64,000 nucleotides of DNA from Notamacropus eugenii (lineage: Eukaryota; Chordata; Mammalia; Diprotodontia; Macropodidae): positions 65,004,885-65,068,884 of the forward strand of contig NC_092876.1 of the NCBI RefSeq assembly GCF_028372415.1, read 5' to 3'. The position numbers and the translations under genes are program-made. Under the pieces are notes generated by a model. That model was given only the letters and a program-made list of their open reading frames with translations. It was not told the origin of the DNA and made no database searches. Positions 33,575 through 64,000 of the stretch are shown here, one piece after another (positions within the stretch are counted from its first letter, which is position 1; each line of letters starts with the position of its first letter).

Positions 33575-36500
33575 TTGAGAGAGTTGCCCCGAATGCCGAG
33601 AGGTTGTAACTTGCCCAGAGTCAGACAGCCAGTATGTATATGTCAGGGGCAGACTTGAACTCAGATCTTCCTGAATCTAAGGCCAGCTCTCTGTGAGCTT
33701 TGTAAGTAGACATTAAATTTGTCGATTGGCTAGAGGAGTAATGTGATATTAGAAAAACCCTTAGGAATAATTGTCAAGAAAAATAGTAAGATATTGAGTT
33801 GCACCAGACAAGAGTTCCTTAAGCCTGCCTCCCCCCAAGGGTGGAAATCTCAGGCTTTGAAGACATTTATATAATTTTCAAAAGGCAGATAGTCTTGAGA
33901 TCGATTCTTCAGTAGTTGGAAGTGGAGGAAATATTTGGGGGAAATGAACTACAGTCTAGACATAAGTAAATATCACATCTTTTGAGTCATATAATTTAAA
34001 TATTAAAAGCTTGATATTTTCCCTCATCTTGTTTGACAACTAATTTTTCTATTCCTTCTTGGTTCCCCTGTCCAGCCAAATAAATTCCTACCCTCATCCA
34101 CACTGAAGCATGGAACTTTCATGGTGATGACTGATTCTAGATAAATCTGTGTTCGTGGGGTATAGGGACAGCATGGAATCCAATCCAGAAAGAAATTTTT
34201 ATTTTTTGCTCATAGTACAAACTTCTGTCCTTAGCAAACCTTTTCCCAGCACTTCTTAGAAATAGTCAGCTCCTGCCAGTAAATGATGAAATGAGGAGGG
34301 AGTGGGAGGAGCAAGCAAAAGGCTTGTATAATAAGCAACCTCTGAAGAATCACAAATCCACAATATTTAGTATTTTTGAGGAATGTGGATTGCCTTCAAA
34401 TCTGTTCAAACCCAACAGCATCTGTGAGTATTTTTTTCTTATTTTACAGATGAAGAGATTGAGACACAGAAAAGTCAAATAACTTTCCCAAGGTCACTCA
34501 GCAACTGCTTTGTAGAGCTGGAAATAGAATCCCAGTTTGTCTGGTACCCCTTTGAACAGACTTAAGAAGGATGATGTGATCCTAGTGAGGGCATTAACTC
34601 CGCTTGTGTTTCGATAGATTGAGCCAGATTCAGAAACCCATTGTTTTTAAAAGAATATGTTCGAGTCATAACCAGTTCCAAATCTACATAACAGCAGAAA
34701 ATACTGCTCTTTTATAAATATTTTAATCATGGAGTAATCTGCCCGATCAGAATTTAATATAGACAGTATGACAGATTATTTGGTGGGCTTTATAAAGCAG
34801 CTTGACAGTGTTCCTTGAAAGACTGTCAGGCTTCTCTGGCAGAAGGAATATTGTAGAAGGACAGAAAATTGTTTTTCCTGGAGTTTTTCACTCATTTCAC
34901 GTGCCCAAGAAGAAGTGTTTGCTAGACTCTAGTTTGCTAGCTACAGTTGGCAGGAAAGAGGCTGTTAAACCCTGATCCATGCAGACCTTTGCTTGTTGAA
35001 GCTAGGGGGACAGCTGCAGGCCATTCTGCTGCTAATGCCAGTCGTCCTTCCCGAGTTGGTGCTTCGAGGGCACAAAATGTTGGTAGCAGCTCAGTCTTGG
35101 TCGTGGTCAGACAGAGAAAAAGTTCACAGCTCCAGTGAGTCTGGCTTAGCACTGGCCCTCACAGATTGTTAATGCTTGCTGATTCACCTTGTTTTTTATT
35201 CCAATAAGATTGTCATTTCAGCCAGTTGATGTTTTTAGCCTGGCTCCTGTTTTTGTTCAGATTTGGCTATAGTAAGAATGTTGGTGGGAGTTTATGAAAA
35301 TACTCGACAGTGAGCTCTATCAAAAAAAATCTCACATGCTTCTACAGTGAAAGAACTTATGCCAAGGAGTATTTGTGTTGCCTTTAATAAGAGACAGCCA
35401 ATTTCTTAATTCCAATGTGGCTGAGATGTTTGTTACATAATAATGCAAAATCCTGACTATCTACCAAGGACTGGCATAGCTAAATTTGTAGAGGCTCACT
35501 ACCAGAATATTAGCCAGCAGGGAAATATTTTTCCCTAGCCACAAGCTCATGAAGACTATGTTGTGGGGTAACAAAATTCATATGATTTTTAAAGCTGACT
35601 TTATTTTCAAACTTTCAGAGATTTGTGTTTTCATCAGTGTAATGGGGTGCTTGTGCTTGGTCCCCAGCTCTGAGATCATATTTTTGGCAAGAAACATGGT
35701 CCTAGGGCTGGTTCCCGATCACAAGCACCCTATCAAGTGTTGATTCCTTCTGCAATATAGATAGCAATCACTTCACATTATAGTTGATTGTCTTTGTGGA
35801 TTTCTATGTCTGGGGAAAGAAATAATTCCCAACTGGCTAACTTTACAAATTTAGCTATTCTGGTCCTTGGCAGATAGGCACATAGTCCATCCCTAAAGCC
35901 TAGGCTAGTTGTTAAGACTTGTCAGCCAGGCTGGCCATAATAACCAGGGATTTTTATGCTGGAGCAAATACCCCAAACCGTTCTGGGAGCAAAAAGAATA
36001 ACACACTCACTCCCTTAATTAAGGGAAAAGGGCAGGAGACCCAATTGTTGTGGGATGGAGTGGAGATGAAGATCTTGGTTCCCTGTTGAGTATGTCTCCT
36101 TTATGGTTGACTGCAGAATAGAGTATGAATTCATACCAGCCACAAAGTCTTCTTACTAGCTAGATGCCAAGCTTTATTGTTTCTACCCTAGTAAAGGAAT
36201 ATAAGTAGACATCCTTTAAATCTGGCAAGAAAGTACTTGTTGCCCTACCCTAGTTAGGAGACTTTGACCAGAGTTTGCACAGAGTTCAAGAATTGCAGGT
36301 CACCTTCATGCCACATTGAGACATTGTATAGGGCATTAGTTAGCTTTAACTCCAAATATCTTATTAAAATTTTGTAGACTAGCATTTTAAAAAATGAAGA
36401 TAGAGGATTTAGCTTTCATTTTTGTTCTGTCCTTTCACTACTCATATCATTTAGGGATATATGTTAATTACTCCGTTGCAGTGACATCAGTTTCATTGTC

Positions 36501-38160
36501 AAGACACTAATCTCTTTGTGATAATTTGAGTTCAGCCATAGAACAAAGAGTTCAGATGAGGCAAAGACTCTGTGTTCTGTGTATATGTATGAAGTGGACA
36601 ACAGTCACAGTAAATGCTCCTGGTATACCATAGTAGTAATAGAGTGCCTCAGACCTTGGTGCAATCACTTTAAAAACCAGTTAAAAAAAAACTCTAGGGC
36701 AATAGAGAGCTAATAAGAATATAGCAGCAATGAGGATAAGTGTTTTAACTGTAGTCTTAAAGACAGAAAAGGAGAAAACAGGAAATGAAGGTATCATCAC
36801 ATAATGAAAAGTGAAAAAATAAATTCAGGTACAGGAAGTACTATTTCCTGTGTTGTTCTGATTTTGCTTCCGAGGAATAAGAGGATGGAACTTTAATTTG
36901 TTCATTTTTATTTATTTTTAAGAAATACTTTGCTTGTTTTAATCACCCAAAATCTGCCCTCTTTCCCCTTCTAACCCCACCTTTCCCCTCCTCTAACTGA
37001 GAACACAAGAGAAAACAAAACTCATTACATACATGTCATGTATGGTCAAGCAAAACAAATTTCCACATTGGGCACCCCCCTCCCCAAATGTCCTTTCTGC
37101 ATTCTGAGTCCTTCACCTCTATATCAGGAGGTAGGTGGCCGGTTTCATTATTAGTCCTCTAGAATCCTGGTTCGTCATTATGCTAGTAAAAGATAAGCAC
37201 AGTTGTGTTCCATCACATTTATGTACCATAACTTCTCCAGGATGGAACTTTAAAAAGAGAAATCATCACTGGAAAACAGTTTGCCTCTTTGACTTTGGGT
37301 ACCAGCTAGTTAGCATCTCCTTGCTCTACTTCTCTGAAAAGTCCTAGCAAAATAATAATGCAACACTTCCTCTGATTTTTTTAAGCTAGCTTTTTATTTT
37401 TAAAAAGCACACAACTTCAAGAGGTTGACCTTTGATGTCTCTGCAAGTTAAGCTATTCAGAGAATCCTGTTTTATAGAGTTCTGCTCTGGACCTGGTGGG
37501 TGAAAGAACTGATCCAAATCTCTTTCATTTCTCTAGTTACGAGAATTCCATAATGATGCTTGTTTAAGGTTTTCTGTCCTTTGGCTTATCTCAGTACTTA
37601 CAGGAAGTATTTTTAGAACTGGTAATGACTAAATTCATAGAGAACTTTTGCTTCCTTAATATCTTTGAAAGGAACTGACTAATTAAGAAAAGGCAGTTGT
37701 ACCACTAGAGAACAGATTTCCAGCTGCAGATGGCAAATTAGCCAATGTGGGCACCTACCAATTTGCCATTTTCAGTGTTGTAGAGACGTTAAATGAAAAA
37801 CAAACATGCAGATACAACTGTGCTTCATGTTTTCCTTTTATCACTTTAAAGCCATTTTGCAAATTGAAAATCTCTTTTTGTGTATTGGCCTTTTCACACA
37901 TGCTGGAAAATTGTTTTGACTTTTCCCCCTCATCAGCTATATGTAGGCATAAGAAATCTGTATAGAAAATAAAAGCCGATATTGATAGTGTTCATTTGTA
38001 GAAGGCTGAGATTAGTTGATTTAAGAAGCAAGCCAGGGGTCCATTCATCTTTTCTGAATAAAAGTGCTTCAGCTTACGAGTGCCTGTCATGAGGGTATGT
38101 GCCCAGCTTGTGCTTTGGTCTTATCTCTGATTTTGTTTTGTTTTTGTTTTTTTTTACAAC
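33575..38160. other. RCAN3 intron 1, remainder
   Basis: It contains MIR-like antisense relics at 33590-33700 and 34440-34555 (TTACAGATGAAGAGATTGAG) and an antisense L1 3'-end relic at 36935-37250 (GTATGGTCAAGCAAAACAAA). A slightly CpG-richer patch with a donor-like GTGAGT at about 34940-35140 is discussed under findings. No coding exon recognised. Confidence 0.5.
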
Positions 38161-38219
38161 AGGTGCCTTGTTAACATCCTGGAACTTAGGAAAAGGACAA
38201 GATCTGCACTTCAGGGATA

Positions 38220-61713
<23,494 letters not shown>

Positions 61714-64000
61714 AGGCAGCAGCACCAGCAGTGACCCAGTGGTCGTGGTCACGAAGCGTACATTTCTGCCCCCTGCTGCTGGCCTGGGTCAGTAAGAGTG
61801 CCAGGGGGATGGAAATGCCATGTTCAGCAGTCCTGTGCTGTTCTGAAAGTCATGTACGTTATACTAGTACAGGGTAACAGCAGATTTTACTAGTGATTGT
61901 CTTTCATGTTCAGAATTTTAGATGATCTTCTAAACAGCACTTTAATTTAAAGAATAGTACTGCCCCCAACGTAGCATCTCTCACATATTTTAATAGTGGA
62001 AAATTAGGAAGTTGGTTTTTTTTTTCCCAGCAATGTTAACTTCTCTAATATCATGTAGCATGGGGTACCAAAAACTGGAACTATATTCACCCAGTACAGT
62101 ACCATTTTATGGATTTAAAAATCTAGTCTCTAGTTTAACAGTTCAGCGTGGGTATTTTTGTACTGGTATACTAGCTTCTAACTAATAATATATTGATCAA
62201 ATGTTAATGCTGTTCAGTATATACTAACATTTTTGCACGGCTAGAAATCCAATGTCTAGGAGAATTAATAGAAAATGAATCGGCCCATTTCAAAGTATTT
62301 TTTTCTTCAACTTTTTGGAAAGAAATGCCAAATTCACCTTGATTGATGAAAACTTTGGCATCTCTCCATGTGCATATTGTAGTCCTCTACCCTTAACAGA
62401 AAGTCTGGAGGGAAGAGATATACAGAACCCCCTCCCTGATGCCTACGCCCTCTTAGAGGCTAGCTCCCTGCGGGACACCTTGCCAGTAGGCATGATTGAC
62501 TGTGGTGTCAGATGGCTAATCATAGATTGCCATTTGCAACTAACTGTATTCCTGTCTAGAGTAAAAACATGTTTTCAGCCATTCGGTGTTAGTCTGTTAA
62601 CTTCTCTACTGTTGTATTAACCACTAGTCTTTGAGATTGTTCATTTTATTATGTGCATTTGGTTATGTCTGTCCCATAATCCAGAGAAGAAGAGACGGTT
62701 GATTTTCTGAAGGTGGTTTGTGATTTGAAAATAAGTCTATGCATTCTCAGTTTTCTGTTTCTACCGGTGGTGGGGAGAAAAGAAATTGGCTGACTCGTCA
62801 CATTTGCTTCGGGGGTAAAGCATACCTGCGTGTATTCACTGAAGCACAGGATGGCTTCTCAGTTGGGCACAGGAGCCTTTTGAGAGGGAAAGCACCTGTG
62901 GAAATTCCCCCAGTGGGCTCCACATATTTCTGGTACCTGTTGTTGAGCATTACCTGTTCTTATGACAGCAAGATAGATTTCTGTGGGCTTATGTTTCACT
63001 GCAGATACTTTGTTTTTTAATCTTCCAAATGTCCCTGGTCCTTCCATTCTCTGAAATCTGTATTACATTTCCTGTTAGATGCATGGATACTCAGACACAC
63101 ACACACACACACGAATACATATATTCACATATCTGCTTTTGGAATCTTTCATTGCTGAATTCTAATGTAAATGCGATAGAAGTAAGTGATTAATCAGCAG
63201 CTTCTTGAATTCCAATCAGCATTTGGTAGCTTATTTGGCAACCACTTAACAAAGTCACTTCATAAAGCCAAATTCAGGACTGTGCCATTATTGCTCTTAC
63301 CCAGCAGGCTCCAGTTTACAACTGTAGAATGAATCCTCTAAGTAAGGAGACAACATGTGTTTTAGATCTGCTCGAGAATATATTCAGTCTCCTCACAAGT
63401 AGCCATGGTCTGTCCCAGAAGCTACAGTCTGTGTGATCACATCTGTTACTTTAATTTCCCTTCCATTTCTACCCTCACCTGACAGTTATAATATATCCTG
63501 TCAGTGAGATAGGAAGCACTTTGAAGTCTCTGTGTAGTACCAGCTGCCCACTTCCCCCCTTTGTTTTTTTTTGAGAATGTTGGATGAGTTGAAAAACCTT
63601 TTTAGAAAGTAAATTCTTTTTAAACAACTACCAGTAAAGCTTTTAGGGATGGAGTCAGCTTGGGCCACACTTGGAAAGGACATTGAACTGAGAATCCTAG
63701 CCCTGCTCCTGAGATCTATTGTGTCACCTGAGACAAATGTCACTTCCAAGGCCTCTGTTTCCTCATCTCTAGAATGGTGTCTAACTAAAGCTCTTTAAGG
63801 CCTCTCCTGATGCCAGTGGTCTGTGTTTTTTGTGAGGATGGCACATCAATATTCCAGTGCACAGTTTTCACCAGGTGAATGTTTAAGTAAAAATTACCCA
63901 CACCTTTCAGTTGTTCACTATTGGAATCACTGTGGAACCTGATGCGCCTTGTAGCTTCTGCCTTTGGGACAATTAGGCATCCTGCTCACTCAACTCTCTT
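61714..64000 (+). other. RCAN3: RCAN3 3' untranslated region, running to or beyond the window end
   Basis: The sequence after the stop is AT-rich, has no new splice acceptor followed by coding sequence, and holds a short AC microsatellite (about 63097-63113) and a MIR-like SINE relic (about 63640-63800). I found no AATAAA or ATTAAA between 61714 and 64000. Only weaker variants occur, for example AGTAAA near 63608 and 63633. The poly(A) site is therefore either beyond the window or uses a variant signal. Confidence 0.6.
63640..63800 (+). repeat. MIR-like SINE relic in the 3'UTR
   Basis: AAAGGACATTGAACTGAGAA, TTGTGTCACCTGAGACAAAT and TCTGTTTCCTCATCTCTAGA match a sense MIR. Confidence 0.55.

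Overview
The window looks like a piece of a marsupial nuclear genome. It carries four coding exons of one vertebrate gene, RCAN3 (regulator of calcineurin 3), and a dense mix of metatherian-type transposons: tRNA-derived SINEs that open with GGCAGCTAGGTGG and GTGGATAGAGCACC, a BovB/RTE-clade LINE, antisense L1 copies, L2, CR1/L3 and MIR relics, several endogenous-retrovirus LTRs, and a palindromic hAT-like MITE. There are no bacterial genes, operons or CRISPR arrays. The species is not determined; the repeats only point to a marsupial.

Layout. About 1-30 kb is gene-poor and repeat-built. It contains one dead exon of a vomeronasal type-2 receptor (1.1-1.4 kb, minus strand), a solo LTR (2.8-3.4 kb), a degenerate minus-strand endogenous retrovirus (about 7.2-12.0 kb) with a SINE inserted in it, a small LTR-flanked element with GC-rich internal sequence (12.0-14.5 kb), an antisense L1 (16.0-20.1 kb) interrupted by a second solo LTR of the 2.8-kb family, a 404-bp solo LTR (21.8 kb), a second antisense L1 (22.5-24.4 kb), an RTE LINE (25.3-28.4 kb) and a further probable LTR (28.4-28.8 kb).

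From 30.4 to 31.7 kb lies a CpG island with three NRF1-type palindromes and a long polypurine tract. It is the inferred RCAN3 promoter and first noncoding exon. RCAN3 then runs on the plus strand to the window end. Coding exons are at 38220-38414, 58269-58442, 59699-59870 and 61529-61713. The splice sites are all AG/GT and the phases fit, giving a 241-residue protein with the calcineurin-binding motifs intact. The 3'UTR starts at 61714 and reaches at least far into the remaining 2.3 kb; no AATAAA or ATTAAA was found before the window end. Intron 2 is about 19.9 kb and holds old L2, CR1 and MIR copies and long TG and AC microsatellites.

RCAN3 is the only functional gene I can support. The most unusual items are the V2R pseudoexon, the nested and dimeric retrotransposon structures dated by target-site duplications, the LTR-flanked GC-rich element, and the NRF1 cluster next to the polypurine tract. 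I found no convincing new molecular system.
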